Shown here in pieces: positions 50,219-63,358 of a stretch of DNA of 64,000 nucleotides. Position numbers and translations under genes: made by a program. The notes below the pieces were generated by a model that saw nothing but the letters and a program-made list of their open reading frames with translations, did not search any database and had not been told where the DNA came from. The stretch's first letter is position 1; the number at the start of each line of letters is the position of its first letter. The DNA lies in NCBI GenBank assembly GCA_905250115.1, contig CAJNOI010000027.1:724918-788917 (forward strand), read 5' to 3'. Origin of the DNA: Adineta steineri (taxonomy: Eukaryota > Rotifera > Eurotatoria > Adinetida > Adinetidae).

Positions 50219-53200
50219 ATGTTTCTTCGACATATTTATTATTCATTATTTATTTTAATTCAAATATATACTTTTATTATACATATTTCATCTTGTCCTA
50301 TTCCATTTGATATTCAATCAAAATGTCGTTGTGCTATAACTGAAACTGGACGTGTTTATATTTATTGTGCACGAAAACAGTTAACTGTTATACCTCATTT
50401 TAATAACAGTAAGTTTTTTTGTAATAAATATACAAAAAAAGTAAATTTTCTTCTCATATATTTTCTTAGGCAATATCATTTTTGATGAACTTGTTCTATC
50501 CGGTAATCGAATATCAATTGTACATAAAAATGCTTTTAATGGTTTAAAATTACGTAAACTTGAATTTCAATCAAATCCAATAAATTCAATTGAAATTAAT
50601 GCTTTTGTTGATTTATCAAATTATTTAGAAGAATTTATATTCTCAACAACAATTCTATCATCACAATTAACAACAACTACATTTCTACAAATTTTGTCTG
50701 AATTACCAAATTTAAAACGTTTACTTTTACGTTCATTTGATTTATCAAATTCATTTAATATTTCATCGAATAAAAATATTTTAACATCAAGAAAATTAAC
50801 TCAACTATCATTACAATCATGTTCAATAAAACAAATTGATGATATTGAAACATTTATTAATTTATTTCCAAATTTAGAACGTTTAGATTTATCGGAAAAT
50901 CGTTTTGAATACTTTAATATTCCATTAATATTATCATTAAAAAAATTAAAAAGTTTAAATTTAAGTAAAAATAAAATTCGCCATTTAAATATTCATCCGT
51001 CAATATCAACGACAACATTTCATCCATCAAATTCATTAATTGAACTTGATTTATCTTATAATGGTAAATATTAAATTAACTATATTAGGAAAAGTTTTTT
51101 GCTATTAAGAGAGAAGCATCTCGAAGATCAAAACAATAATTAGCTTATATAGGAAGTAAATATTTCAACGAGTCGAGCTTGTTTTTTTGACAGAAATTTC
51201 CTGTTTTAGAACCAGATGATAGACCGATGCGATGTTTTTTATGCAAACTACCATTTAAAAGATAATGATATCTTGAATGAAAAACCTTCGAGGAAATAGC
51301 AATAACATACGAGCAATTTCATTTGTTTCCAAGAAAAAATAATTCTTAAATGTAATTTTCCGATCTCATATACATATATATGTATATTAAGTTACTCATA
51401 GGTCATCGGACTGATTATTACAAAAAAAAGAAAACTAAATAGTGCATTTTGTATCGAATAAAATAGAAAGTATTTAACCTTGCTAAAGATTTCATTAATC
51501 AAATGGATTAGTTTAATCGGATCTTGTCAGTTAACGAAGTCATTAAAAAAATTTCTCGTATTAGATTTTTTTTTCTGATAGACTTGTATAAGATCCGATT
51601 GTCAGATCAATCATCTTATGAGTTTCAGATCTTTTTTGATTTGAGAAATCAAATATTTTTTATTGATTAATCAACCTGATGTGCAGACATTTTTCATGTA
51701 AGCCGAAACAGGCAATTCTATACTTATGATAAAAAATAATCTCTGGAAAGTATCAAAAACAAATAATTTAAAGTTTTCTCTTCTAATTATTCTAGGTATT
51801 GAAACTATTGATGAACATATATTTGAATTAATTTCTTCTCAACTTGAAATATTAAATTTACGTAATAATGAATTAGTTACTGAAAAACATTTAACATTTC
51901 TTATACATTTATATTATTTACGTGAATTTTATTTTGATTATAATCGTCTTGAATCAATTAATCAATTATATTTACCATTAAATTTAAAAATTTTATCTTT
52001 AAAAAATAATCGTTTAAGTTATATTAATCTATCTATCTTAACACGTCTTGGACATTTAGAAAAATTATATTTATCATCAAATAAATTAACACAATGGTCA
52101 TCAACAATAAATAATATATTTCCATCGCTAGAAATTCTTGAACTTGATCGAAATCATTTATCATTAATTTCATCTTTAAATGCACCAAAATTAAAACAAT
52201 TAAATTTAGATGGAAATTTTCTTGGAAATCAAATTGATAAAAAAATCTTTTCAAATCTACCAATTCTTGAACGACTTCAATTACGTGATAATCAAATTAA
52301 AATTATTGATATGAATGCATTTCGAAATACACGTTTACAATCACTTGGTAAATCATAAATTTTTCTTTCTTTTTTTCATTTTAAATAAAATATTTATTTA
52401 TTTCGATTAGATTTAACAAATAATAGTTTAACAATAATACCACTTTTAATTAATCTTAATGAAACATTACAAAGTTTATCTCTTCAACGTAATCAAATAT
52501 GTACAATTGATCAATCAATATTGAATTATTATCAAACTCTACATACAATTGAATTCGATCAGAATCCATTACATTGTGATTGTCATTTAGGTGAAAATGT
52601 TCGGAATTTATTTCATTCAAAAACAAAAATAACTGGTCAATGTCAATCACCACCGGAACGTCGAAATAATAATTTGATGGATTTATCAAATGAACAGTTG
52701 ACATGTAGTTCGAAGACATTACCAGAATGTGCCTATTTAATTGAATCTGAACACGAAACAACAACACCACCAACAACAACAACAACAACCACAATAGCAA
52801 CAACAACGATTACTACATTAAGAACGACTATTCTTAATATGTAAGTTTTATTTGTACAGACTAAGAAATCGATACATGAGCATCTAGGTTTATTTTCTTC
52901 GATAATAACGACTTAGTAAATGTCTGGAGTAGTTAGTGATTCAACGCGGAAAAAAAATTAACTTGTAAACTTTTCCGTCCTCTACTTTTAATCATATCTA
53001 TTTGATTTGTATTTTGTCTATACAAAGATATAATTCAATAGGTAAAGTATTCCATAGAACTGGAATATTTTCTTTTCGAGTATCACTGGTTGTTAACCTT
53101 GTAGACCAAATGTTTATGACGTCGCTTATCTTATTTCTTTCCTTGAGTTAAGTGATATTTGCATACATGTAATTATCATTCAACATAAGGAATTTTTCTA

Positions 53201-54269
53201 TTTAACATTATCTATAAAAATATTCTTGATTAGAATTGAAGAACTGATTGACAACACGCCTGAACAACAATCGTCTACAACGATAAGAACAACTGACGAA
53301 ATCTTAATCGAAAGAATCCGTATATCTGATTTAATCATAACACCAACAAATGATAAATCTCAATTATTAATTCAATGGGAATTAAATCCATTATTAAATG
53401 ATGAAAATTCTAATGATGAATTTCGTCGAACATATTATAAAAATCATGAATTAAATGGTTTTAAGATTAGTTCAAATTCACCTGTTTATAAAATGAGTGA
53501 TTTACTTGATGTATTACAAAGAAATTATACAGTAGATTATACTCAACAAGGTGAAATATGTTTATTTCTATTACGAAAAATTGATTATGAAAAGTTTTGT
53601 AAACAAATACATGTATCATCAACAAATTTACCAATACAAACATTAAAATCATCATTAATTAATGATTCGAAACAACTTTGGTATATGAATGAACCAACGA
53701 AAAGTATTTTAATTGGTTCAGTATTTGGAATCTTATTTGTTTTTATTCTTCTTCTAATTACTATTTTATTAATTACACGTTGCCCATATTTATTATTTTG
53801 CCATAAAAATTCATCAAAATATCATCAAAATAATGATTCAAAAAGTGAAACACTTCTTGTTCGTCCAACACCTACAAATACTATTCCATGGTCATCACCA
53901 CCAGTACCATTACCATTATCACAACAACAGCAACAACAACAACATTTTTATCAGCATCATCATCATTATCCAAGACCCATTAGTTATCAACCAAGTCTTT
54001 CTACTCAATGTACATGTCCAACACATTATCATAGTAGTGGCTCGTCATCAACTGATGCTAGTTCAAATTTTAATCATGCACCAAATTATCATATTTATCA
54101 AGAAATTCTAAATGATGATTTCAGTTCACAAACTATTCCAATGAATTATCGAACTTGTCGACCATTACATATCGATACAAATTCTCCACCAACATCAACA
54201 TCAACAAATATAACAACAATGACTAATAACGAACAGTGTCAACTTTGTTCACTTAGTGTTCTTGTATAA
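50219..54269 (+). CDS. Leucine-rich-repeat single-pass transmembrane protein
   Basis: Five exons (50219-50408, 50470-51063, 51796-52347, 52411-52840, 53234-54269) encode 933 residues. Order: signal peptide (first ~26 residues), cysteine-rich N-cap (CPIPFDIQSKCRCAI), about 14-16 leucine-rich repeats (LERLDLSENRF, LKSLNLSKNKI, LEKLYLSSNKL, LEILELDRNHL, LERLQLRDNQI), C-terminal cap (NPLHCDCHLGENVRNLF..C), a Thr-rich linker (52755-52835), an ectodomain stretch, one membrane helix (SILIGSVFGILFVFILLLI, about 53700-53780) and a ~160-residue tail rich in Gln, His, Ser and Pro. This is the architecture of cell-surface adhesion or receptor proteins; no specific orthologue is recognised and there is no Toll TIR domain. 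The second intron (732 bp) is unusually long. Confidence 0.85.
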
Positions 54270-54556
54270 TTTCTTTTTTCTTTCTTTTTTTGATAAAATA
54301 AGAGTATTGATAATTACATTTAAAAACATTTATATATAAATAGATAAAAAAATTCAAAAGATTTTTCTAGTTAAGCTTTATTATATAACGTAATTTCAAA
54401 TCTCGAAAATATATATCTTTAATTATAATATAGAAAGACAAATATGTCAACATTTATTAATAGAATTATTTTCTAGTATACATTCATATCTGTTCTACAA
54501 AGTGACATTTGATATAAATACGAAACAACGATTAATAAGAAAAGGGTGTCATTTAA
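54270..54556. other. 3' flank of LRR gene
   Basis: 287 bp of AT-rich DNA between the LRR stop codon and the MULE-like element; it likely holds the 3' UTR. AATAAAAT-like poly(A) signals occur nearby, but none is decisive. Confidence 0.35.
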
Positions 54557-55864
54557 GTGGTCAGTAGAATAAATGAAACGGTCAGTAAAAAAAAAAATTC
54601 AAAAGTCAGTAGAATTATTGAATGGTCAGTAAAGTAATGATTGATCAGTAAATTATTGAAATGGTCAGTAATTAATTTAATATATCCGTAATAAAATTTA
54701 AACGATCAGTAGATAAAATGAAATGGAAAGTAAAATAATATAAATTTGTGAAAATTTGGTCTACTTTTTTTTTTTCTTTTCTTCTCCCATAATAACAAAT
54801 GACAGAGGATATACATTTTTTTTCGTTCTGTGACTTCTACGTCTATCCAAAGTACTATCTGCTTGGAATTTTCCTTGTTTTAATCAGTGAAAGAATTTTC
54901 TTGTGTTGGTTTTTTCCCAATGCAATGGGATATTACCACATCCAGGTACTATCTAATACCTATATAAACTCGCAAACTTTATCAACAATGCGCTTGACTC
55001 TACTAACAGAACAATCAAAAACGATGGGACGTTTCGTGAACGTCATGTTTTATCCAGATTTTTGACAACATCTTCGGATATTATACGTAATTGGTCAATA
55101 GATTGTGATACATCATTAACAAATGCAAAGCATTTCGCTACAGAACCCACAATCAGTTTAGCGTTATGGACTTCATCATATCAATGGGCCAAATCAAACA
55201 AAAATGTTATTTGTTTAAACAATGAATCTTCTAAAGTTTATTATATACCAGCTCGTGATTTAGATTCAATTCCTCAAAAAGATTTGAATAGATACAAGAC
55301 ACAAAAATTTACCACCTTCAATCAATTGAAAAAATCATTTGATATTTGGTGTCTGGAAGTAGAAAATGATTCAAATTGGAGAAAATCAAAATGTAACTGC
55401 CCGGCATTTCTCAAAAAATTTATACGTAAACATGTTGTTGGGATGGGGATAAGATTAAAGCATTGCAAACCACCAGCTGCAGCAAAAACAGTTCCCATCG
55501 GCGAAAAGCGAAAACGTGGTCGTCCATATAAAGCTAAAACTGCTCTCTTAGTGCAATAATAGAGTTTTCTTCTCATTCTTTCTATAGCTCTTGAAAATTC
55601 TCTTTATTATACTTAAATAAAATTTTCTTTGATAATGAATATTTTTTACTGATAAACTAAATTTTTTACAGACCAAAAGTGAATTTCTTACTGACCAAAT
55701 TTCTTTTTTTTACTGACAAAAATCATATTTTTTTACTGCTACTTTCACAAAATCTACTGATCATTTTTGAATTGTTTACTGATTTTTTTCAAACTGACCA
55801 CTTAATATATTTACTGACCATTTCAATATTTTTTTACTGACATTTCAATTATTTTACTGACCAC
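54557..55864 (+). mobile_element. Degraded MULE-type DNA transposon with GGTCAGTA terminal arrays
   Basis: The left end starts GTGGTCAGTAGAATAAATGA and the right end finishes with the inverse, ATTTTACTGACCAC (55851-55864). Inside each end the motif GGTCAGTA / TACTGACC is repeated many times at 15-30 base spacing (left 54557-54730, right about 55640-55864), forming long imperfect terminal inverted repeats. Between them lies a transposase C-terminus (55062-55559). At about 1.3 kb it is far shorter than an autonomous element. No convincing 9-bp target duplication is visible, so the true edges may differ by a few bases. Confidence 0.75.
55062..55559 (+). pseudogene. MULE transposase C-terminal fragment (SWIM zinc finger)
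   Basis: 165 codons ending in KSKCNCPAFLKKFIRKHVVG and then KTVPIGEKRKRGRPYKAK, an AT-hook-like tail. This is the end of a Mutator-like (MULE) transposase, whose SWIM finger has the pattern CxC..CxH. Here the third zinc ligand, expected in IxKH, is Arg, so the finger is damaged. The catalytic DDE part is missing: the upstream frame (54799-55065) is short and ends in a stop. A fossil fragment, not an active enzyme. Confidence 0.75.
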
Positions 55865-56294
55865 GAAACATATTCCCATAAGAAAATATCGTGTCATAGA
55901 AATACTATCAAAAATAATTATTAGAAGGATGTGAGTGAAACGTTGTTATAACAAACTGATTTCTTTATATAAAAAAAAAGCGAATGTAAAAAAAATGAAA
56001 TTACCTTAAGTACAATTTGATAAAATGTTTCTGTTTGTATATAAATATTCTAAAACAATGGAAAACGTGAATGACATATAAAATTAATAAATTTCTAATA
56101 ATTAAAACAAAAGACAGATAAATTTGTTAGGAAGTTATATTAGAAAATAACAATAATAGTAATGCAAACAATCTTTACAGTTGAAAAATGTATTAGAATT
56201 TTCTCAAATGATCAAGATAAAAGATTTTCGGCCTTTGTAATTTTGTCAAGTTTATATCCAAGAAATCAAACATCTGACAAATTATTTTTTTAAT
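55865..56294. other. Spacer between transposon and NAA30
   Basis: 430 bp of AT-rich DNA with no coding content; probably includes the 3' UTR of the minus-strand NAA30 gene. Confidence 0.35.
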
Positions 56295-56963
56295 TCATTT
56301 TAACCATAATTTCAGTCTATAAGCATCGACACCATTTAAATAATAACGATATAAACGTTTTTCACGTAAGAATCCTAAGTTTTCATAAAGATTTAATGCT
56401 GCATCGTTTGTTACTTCAGCTTCGAGTACAATTTCATCACAACCACGTTTTATCATTTCTCTAATACTCATAAGAACAAGTTTTGAAGCGATTTTTTTTC
56501 GTCGATATTCTTTATTAATTGCTAACATGGCTATATAACCACGACGTAAGACTTTCTTATGTAAATCTAATTTTGATACAATTGCACCAATTAATTCATT
56601 AGTATCTCGATTTGAACATAAAAAACATAGATCAGGCCAATTATGTATAAAATAACGATATGTATAAATAGAATATGGTTCAGAAAGTGTACCACTTATT
56701 AAAGACATAATCGATGACATTTCTTTTTCTGATTGATACGAATGAAAATATATGTCTGGATCATTTTTATCTTCAAGTAATAAATTATCGAGTTTTAATA
56801 TTAATTCTTTATCATTATCTAATTTTATTGTCGATTGATTTTCTTGATCATCACATGAAGAAATATTTTCATTTGATAATTGATCTATATGACTTGTTGT
56901 CGGAGTATTAGTAGTCGATTCAATTTGATAGTCAAGCCCATTCATATTCATTACAGAATCCAT
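56295..56963 (-). CDS. NAA30: N-alpha-acetyltransferase 30 (NatC catalytic subunit)
   Basis: A single exon encodes 222 residues. After an acidic, poorly conserved N-terminal ~90 residues comes a full GNAT domain: [46 protein letters not shown], the acetyl-CoA loop [41 protein letters not shown] and the C-terminal [19 protein letters not shown]. This is the NAA30/Mak3 signature. The enzyme acetylates N-termini beginning Met followed by a hydrophobic residue, co-translationally. Intact and of normal length. Confidence 0.93.
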   Translation of the reverse strand: MDSVMNMNGLDYQIESTTNTPTTSHIDQLSNENISSCDDQENQSTIKLDNDKELILKLDNLLLEDKNDPDIYFHSYQSEKEMSSIMSLISGTLSEPYSIYTYRYFIHNWPDLCFLCSNRDTNELIGAIVSKLDLHKKVLRRGYIAMLAINKEYRRKKIASKLVLMSIREMIKRGCDEIVLEAEVTNDAALNLYENLGFLREKRLYRYYLNGVDAYRLKLWLK

Positions 56964-59222
56964 TGTTTTTTATGTAGTGTTAAATCGTTTTTTAAAAAAA
57001 GAATATTAAATAAAATAAATAACCAATCAATAGATAAAAACATCATTGATTGGTTAAACGATACATTACTTTACCACTATAGAGAACATTTTGAAAAATT
57101 TTACTGACATCTATAAAGATAGTTTTGAATAGAGGTTATTGATGGAGAAATCATTTTGATTATGATAAAAGAAACGAAAAGTCATTAAATATATGATTTT
57201 ACTGTTGTCCTATATTATATCAACCAGTTACATGAATAAAAATGTTTTATTTACGATAAAAACAACAGAAACTAGCCTATGATATATTTATCTACTTAAA
57301 AAAGTTACTCGTATCAAATTAGTTATTATCTATCTAACATTATATTTAAAATCACTTTATTGAAAAGCTTTGAGTCAACATATTTCATCATCAATGAATA
57401 AATCTAAATGATTCCGAACTGTTTTATCCGTAATAAATATAATTATTTTTTCAAAATAATCGAAAGAATGCTTCGTTTTTATTTTGTTACATTTCATATG
57501 AATAAGCAGACTATTGCTGAAGCTATCTTAATAAAACAATAATATAAAAATAAGTTTTATTTTTCATTGATTATGTTTACATAATACTAAATATATCATG
57601 AGTATACTCAGTCAAGAATATCCTACACTTTGATAGTCTATGTTAAAGATTGAATCTTCTGATTTTAATGTCTCAAACGTATAGAACCATTGTAATCGTA
57701 AGTCAATCCATCACCTCTTTATTCATAAGAATCATATGTGTACTTATAAATCAGTAGTATAAAAAGCCGCGTTAATTTAATTGCAACTCTAGATCAAGAA
57801 ATAATCTTGAGGGTTATGAGAAACTTCTTCAAATAAAAGTAGTTAGATATCGAATATGCCATTATAATTAGAACTTTAAGCACATGTATGCTATAGCTTT
57901 TTATTGATTATATACTATAAAGTGCTTTGATATAAATACAATTATAAATTCAAATATAACTCAAAATAATCATAGTAAAACTGCAATCATAATAATAGAC
58001 ATTCATGTAGCTTATTATTATTATTACTTTTATTTCCATACCACTGAACTATAACATTATGAAAAATATTTATTTATTGTTGCATGATAACTTTTGATGT
58101 ATGAAGAATACAAAATGATAGTTTTGCCTTTTTTTTTGAAATAAAAGAACATTCTCTAGTAGCACTTAAAAATAATAAATCTTCAAATTTGTAGCTACAT
58201 TAGAATATCCTATTTTTCTTCATTTCTTTTTCTTTCTAGCTCTTCGACAATTTTCTTCAAGATATAACCTTCGACACTGTCATTTCCGAATATACTATAT
58301 TTGAGTTGTGTTAATAATAGATGAATTCTAAGATCAAATGAATATTTTTAATCTATGAATATAATTTTAATTCATAAATTCGATATGTTAAATATTATAT
58401 GATGTGTATATTCTTATTTTTATTTGAGGATATATACTTCAGTTTAGATTCTAATTAGAATTTGATATTTAATGTTATTCTAGCTATTCACATCGAAATT
58501 GGAGTCGAGATAATATAATCGTAATCTTAAATTAGTTTTTTTCTCTTTTTCAAATATTGATTTAATCGGCAAACTATTCAGTTCTTATATAATTCTATTG
58601 AATTTCTAAAAAAAGAAGAAATCGGCTTTTGATCGATAATAATACCGGAAGTTGTTTCTAACAGTAACAGTTTTCTCACATGTTTCTATACAAAAGAAAA
58701 ATGCCATGAATGATTATTATTATTTTTTCTATTTGCGCAACACTGAGCATCAACGTAGTAGCTGTAATAATAGATGAGAAGTCTAATTTAGAAATAAAAA
58801 AAAAGAATGAAGATGCTTTGGAAAGTATTTTACTAAGTATTTCTTTTCTCTTTTTTTCATGTCAAACTAATCGATAAGAATACTTTTTTTTCTATTTACA
58901 GTTATAATCATTTATTAAAAGAGCCGTTGAAAATATCTAACTTGAACGAGTATGTGTGTATGTCAATAATAAAAATCTCTTCTTCTCTTTTCTTCTTCTT
59001 TTCTTTAAGACATACACGTATACGTACGTCGTCTGTTTTGTGTTGCTCGGTATTTAAATAACATACACATAGATTTGTTTCTTATTCGCAGTGAGTTTGT
59101 AACGATATTTTTTATCTCTCATTTTCTTTTCTTTTCTTTCTTTGTCTCTGTCAATATTTTACTTATCAACGATAAAGATATTTGAAAAGAAAATTTCAAG
59201 AATTTATTATATATACATAACA
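56964..59222. promoter_or_regulatory. Divergent intergenic region between NAA30 and roadblock
   Basis: About 2.26 kb of AT-rich DNA between genes on opposite strands, so it contains both promoters. Small open frames here have no family resemblance. CT-rich tracts at 58975-59000 and 59118-59145 lie close to the roadblock start. No specific regulatory element can be named. Confidence 0.45.
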
Positions 59223-59646
59223 ATGGATAATTCAGCCGGTAGAAAAACTGTTTGATAAAATAAAATAAAATCTAATTTTAAAGTTTCTATTACAAATAGG
59301 TTTATCATCAACTGAAGAAGCAACATTAAAAAGATTATCGACTTATCGTGGTGTTGAAGGTCTTATATTAACTAATGAAGAAGGTCAACTTCACTATACA
59401 TCACTTGATAATAATGTTACATTTTTAATTACTCCTAAATTACTTGCATTTGCTGAAATGGCTCGATCAGCAATACGTGATGTATGTCCAACAGATAATT
59501 TAATATCACTTCGTCTACGAACACAAAGCAAAGAAGTTATGGTTGTTGCACCTAAAGAAGGTATACGTATAATTGCAATACAAAAAATTAATATACCATC
59601 ACAAACAATACCAACTGACAAAAAAGAATATACCGACAATTTTTAA
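59223..59646 (+). CDS. Dynein light chain roadblock (DYNLRB/LC7)
   Basis: Two exons (59223-59238 and 59300-59646, 61-bp intron; MDNSAG|LSSTEE) encode about 120 residues. EEATLKRLSTYRGVEGLILT, LLAFAEMARSAIRDV and LISLRLRTQSKEVMV..IIAIQ form the roadblock/LC7 fold of cytoplasmic and axonemal dynein. It binds the dynein intermediate chain. The first exon is only 16 bases; the start was chosen because it splices in frame to a typical roadblock N-terminus. A C-terminal extension of about 15 residues follows the domain. Confidence 0.85.
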
Positions 59647-59808
59647 TTTAATCATTTTATTTCAAATTCAAATATTTTGTTTAATAAAAATAAAAGCGTT
59701 GATTTTCAATCAGATGATGATGATATTTATTTCAAAGTTTGATTTTATCATAGTTAAAACTAGAAAATTTTATTACGAAAACTTTAAAAAGCAAAACACA
59801 GTTATAGT

Positions 59809-61926
59809 TTATAGTTTTGATTGCAGTTCAGTAATTGGTTTCATTAATTTTTCAATTCCTTCATAAAGTGATTGAATTTTATCTTGAAAATATTGTCGAA
59901 CTGCTGTTCGTCGAGTTTTTAATGTAGATGTAACAAGACCATTCTCTTGTGAAAATAATTCGGAATGTAGATGTATATTAGAAATAGTTTCATAATATTT
60001 AAATTTATATTCTCTTGCTAATCTTTTTAAATCATTCAAAATAATTTCATTTAATTTTTCATCTTTACATATATCTTCAAAAGATGTTGCTGTTGTTTTA
60101 AAATTTTGTCGAACATATTCTTCATCAGGTACAACAATAGCGACAACAGTTGATTCAGTAGGTATTCCATCAACAAATATTTGATTAACCCATCGTGAAC
60201 GAAGATAAACATCTTCAAGACGTTCAGGTGCAATATATTCACCTTGATTTAATTTAAATATATGTTTTGTACGATCAATAATACGTAATGTTCCAGTACT
60301 TGTCCATTCACCAACATCACCTGTATGAAGCCAACCACCTTCATCAATTGTTTCACGTGTTTTCTTTTCATCACCATAATAACCTTTGAAAACAACAGGT
60401 CCTCGAATACAAACTTCTCCTTGATTATTATCACTACGATAATTTGTACCAGGTACATCAATAAGTTTAAGTTCTACAGCAGCAACAGGTGAACCAACCA
60501 TTCCACAAGCTAAATCTATACCATGTGTACTTGTTGCAGATCCAGTTGATTCTGTTTGACCATAAGCTTCTATAATTGGTATATCAAGTGCTATACGAAA
60601 AAAATGTAAAACTTCATGTGTTATTGGCGCCGAACCAGTTACCATAACCTCAAGTCTTCCACCAAATAAATTTTTTATTTTACGAAAAATAAAACGAGAA
60701 TATAATGATGGTTTTTCATTATGTAATGCTTGTGATATAAGAAATCGTTTTATTTTACTTTTATTAACTTCAGTCATTATTGTATCATAAGCTTTATTTA
60801 AGATTCTTGGTACCATTGAAGCACCTGTTGGTTTTGCAAGTTGATAACATTCAAAAACTTTTTCTGGTGTTGGACAATAAGCAACTTGAGAACCATGAAT
60901 AAAGTTAAGAATTAATATTAGTCGTTCATATAAATGTGCTAATGGTAAATATGAAACATGTAGATGATCAGCATGAGGAAGAAGATTTGCACGTTGTCGT
61001 CGATCAGTAACACCTTTCATTGAAGCAAGAATATTTGTATGTGATAACATTGCAAGTTTTGGTTCACCTGAAATATATGTATATTTTAATGATTACTTTT
61101 TTTTTTAAAGTTTGATTTATTTTATACCTGTTGTTCCACTAGTTAAAATAAATGCAGCAGTATCATCTGGATCTATTTTTGGTAATGGACGAACATCTGC
61201 TTGTTGCATAGTTTTTAAAATAGCAGGAATACTTTTAATTTTTTCATTTTTAGGATTTGTTACTTCATCATCCATAATAAGAATTTGTTTAATACGTGTA
61301 TTTTGTAGAATTTTTTCTTTATATGGTTGAATACGAGCAATATTATCAACAACAAGTACATCAGTATCTGTTCTATCTAATAATGATAGAACAGTTGCAG
61401 AATCATAACTTGTATAAAGAGCAACAACAATAAAACCATACATGTAACAAGCATGTTCAACAAAAGTATATTCAGCTCGATTTGGTGATATAATAGCTAC
61501 TTTGGATTCATTAGGTATTAGTTTAACATTTGTCCATAAATGTGAACCAATATAACGTATTTTTTCTAATGCCTGTGAATAAGAAATCCAATTGAGTGGA
61601 TTTTGTTTATTGGATAGATCAATATTTGTAACACATGGTCCATTATTAGAAAGTGTATAACCATGAGGAATAACATCACCTAATGTTTTTATATTCGGGT
61701 AAATTGTTTTATAATATGAATAAATATCAACATCTTTATAAAAAGTACAACGACGAATATGCTCAACAGGATCAATTTCAACGGATTGATTATTAACATC
61801 GATTCCATCATCATATTTATTTGCAGTACGTGCTTTATATACTTTATTACCAGCATATGTAACAACGGCAGCACCAGCAGCTACTGCAGCAAGAGTACGG
61901 TTTGATTTTGAAAACGATGAAGGCAT
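59809..61926 (-). CDS. Long-chain-fatty-acid-CoA ligase (ACSL1/5/6-like)
   Basis: Two exons (61926-61128 and 61067-59809) encode 685 residues, the usual ACSL length. An N-terminal hydrophobic stretch (TLAAVAAGAAVVTYAG) would anchor it in ER or outer mitochondrial membrane. The AMP-binding motif FILTSGTTGEPKLAMLSH spans the intron. Further motifs are YLPLAHLYERL, MVTGSAPITHEVLHFFR, EAYGQTESTG, GWLHTGDVGEW and the fatty-acyl signature RTKHIFKLNQGEYIAPERLE. The enzyme activates long-chain fatty acids with ATP and CoA for lipid synthesis or oxidation. The gene converges on roadblock with 162 bp between them. Confidence 0.93.
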
Positions 61927-62234
61927 CTTGTCGTTTTTATACCTCTTTCTGAAATGAAAAACATGAAGAGGCTTTTATCGACACTTTTATATATGCCTTG
62001 TTTAGTTTAGATAAGAGAGAAACTTTCACGATAAAATATTATCATCTGTATTATCAAATAAAAGTACATCTTTATTTCATATTACAAAAAATGTCAGTGT
62101 ATATTTTTTGATGATAATTTATTTAATAATATTTATTTTTAAAAAGCTAATAAGTATCGAGCGAGAATAAATATGGACAGATGAAAAAAAAAACTGAGAT
62201 TCTTAGATTTATTTACAAACGAGAATGTTTAATT
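61927..62234. other. Intergenic, ACSL promoter side
   Basis: 308 bp of AT-rich DNA upstream of ACSL and downstream of the acylphosphatase gene, both on minus. No clear motif. Confidence 0.35.
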
Positions 62235-62567
62235 CTATTTATTAACACTAAATGTTTTTCCATTTAATTGTGTAATAGTTTTTTCATTTGAAAAATTCGC
62301 TTTCGAAATTCTAGATTTTGGACTTCCTGTTGTTTTTAGCCAAGTTTTCATTTTATCAATATCTTCTTTTCGACCTTCCATATGACCTTGTACAGTACCA
62401 CTTGCAGCATTTTTAACCCAACCAACTAGATTTAATTTTGTTGCTTGTTGTTCAGTATGTTTACGAAAAAAAACATTTTGAACTATACCAAAAATTTCAA
62501 AGTCACAAGATACATATGATCCATTTGTTTCTTTAGAATCAGCAGTACTACTACTACTTGTTGCCAT
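62235..62567 (-). CDS. Acylphosphatase
   Basis: 110 residues from the ATG at 62567. After a Ser/Thr-rich leader come FEIFGIVQNVFFRKHTEQQATKL, with the phosphate-binding loop and catalytic Arg, and LVGWVKNAASGTVQGHMEG, with the catalytic Asn, followed by SRISKANF. These are the hallmarks of the acylphosphatase family, which hydrolyses acyl-phosphate bonds. The usual GxVQGVxFR has Asn for the second Gly. An in-frame upstream ATG at 62615 would add a hydrophobic 16-residue leader (TQVYTIILVLYLS); the downstream start fits the family better. Confidence 0.9.
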   Translation of the reverse strand: MATSSSSTADSKETNGSYVSCDFEIFGIVQNVFFRKHTEQQATKLNLVGWVKNAASGTVQGHMEGRKEDIDKMKTWLKTTGSPKSRISKANFSNEKTITQLNGKTFSVNK

Positions 62568-63358
62568 GGAATTTGATAAATACAATACTAAAATAATAGT
62601 ATAAACTTGTGTCAAAAATTCATAATATCAAATTATTAAATGTACGAAATGGAAGTAGCTCACGATTTTCCGTAACTATCAGTTAATGATATACGATCTA
62701 TAATCATAAAAAATCTAGCTCTCAAAATAATATATTAATATACTCAATTTTTTAGAAGTTTCATGTTTTTTCTAAATTAAAAATATCTATACTGACAAAT
62801 ATGATCGTTCTATAACGTATTTTATGCACTAGTGCGAAACTAATCGAACAGGAGTGGCGTTTATTTCGATGATTTTCTCGCTCACGAAAGCCCTACTGTG
62901 TGAATCATCATTAAACCGATAGCAATAAAAACTAAATTTTGACAGATGACGCTATTTGTTAGCTAATGCATATTTTATTGAATATGTGAAACTATATTAT
63001 AAACTTAATGTAATCGATTATCTTTTTTATTTATTTTCAATTCAGTCAATTACTTCTCGAGAAAACGATCGATTGATAACTAATTCAATTGAATTCTTTA
63101 TAGATATATAGTATTTTTATAAGAAAGAGGATTATTTTCTTTCCTTTTTTTCTAAATATATATATAAAACAATTGTATTTGTATCTTTCTATTAAAGTCA
63201 TTCCTCGATTGGTTATTTAAATTCATTTTTCTATTTACAAAGTCTCTTTCTAACTAACATAATATATCTTAACATAGAATGTAACGATCATTATTACAAT
63301 TCCATTCTTAGCTATAGATATAAACATAATAATCATTTCGATTCATAGTTTCAATTAG
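62568..63358. promoter_or_regulatory. Divergent intergenic region between acylphosphatase and RFC1
   Basis: About 790 bp of AT-rich DNA between divergent genes; it must hold both promoters. No coding content and no nameable motif. Confidence 0.4.
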
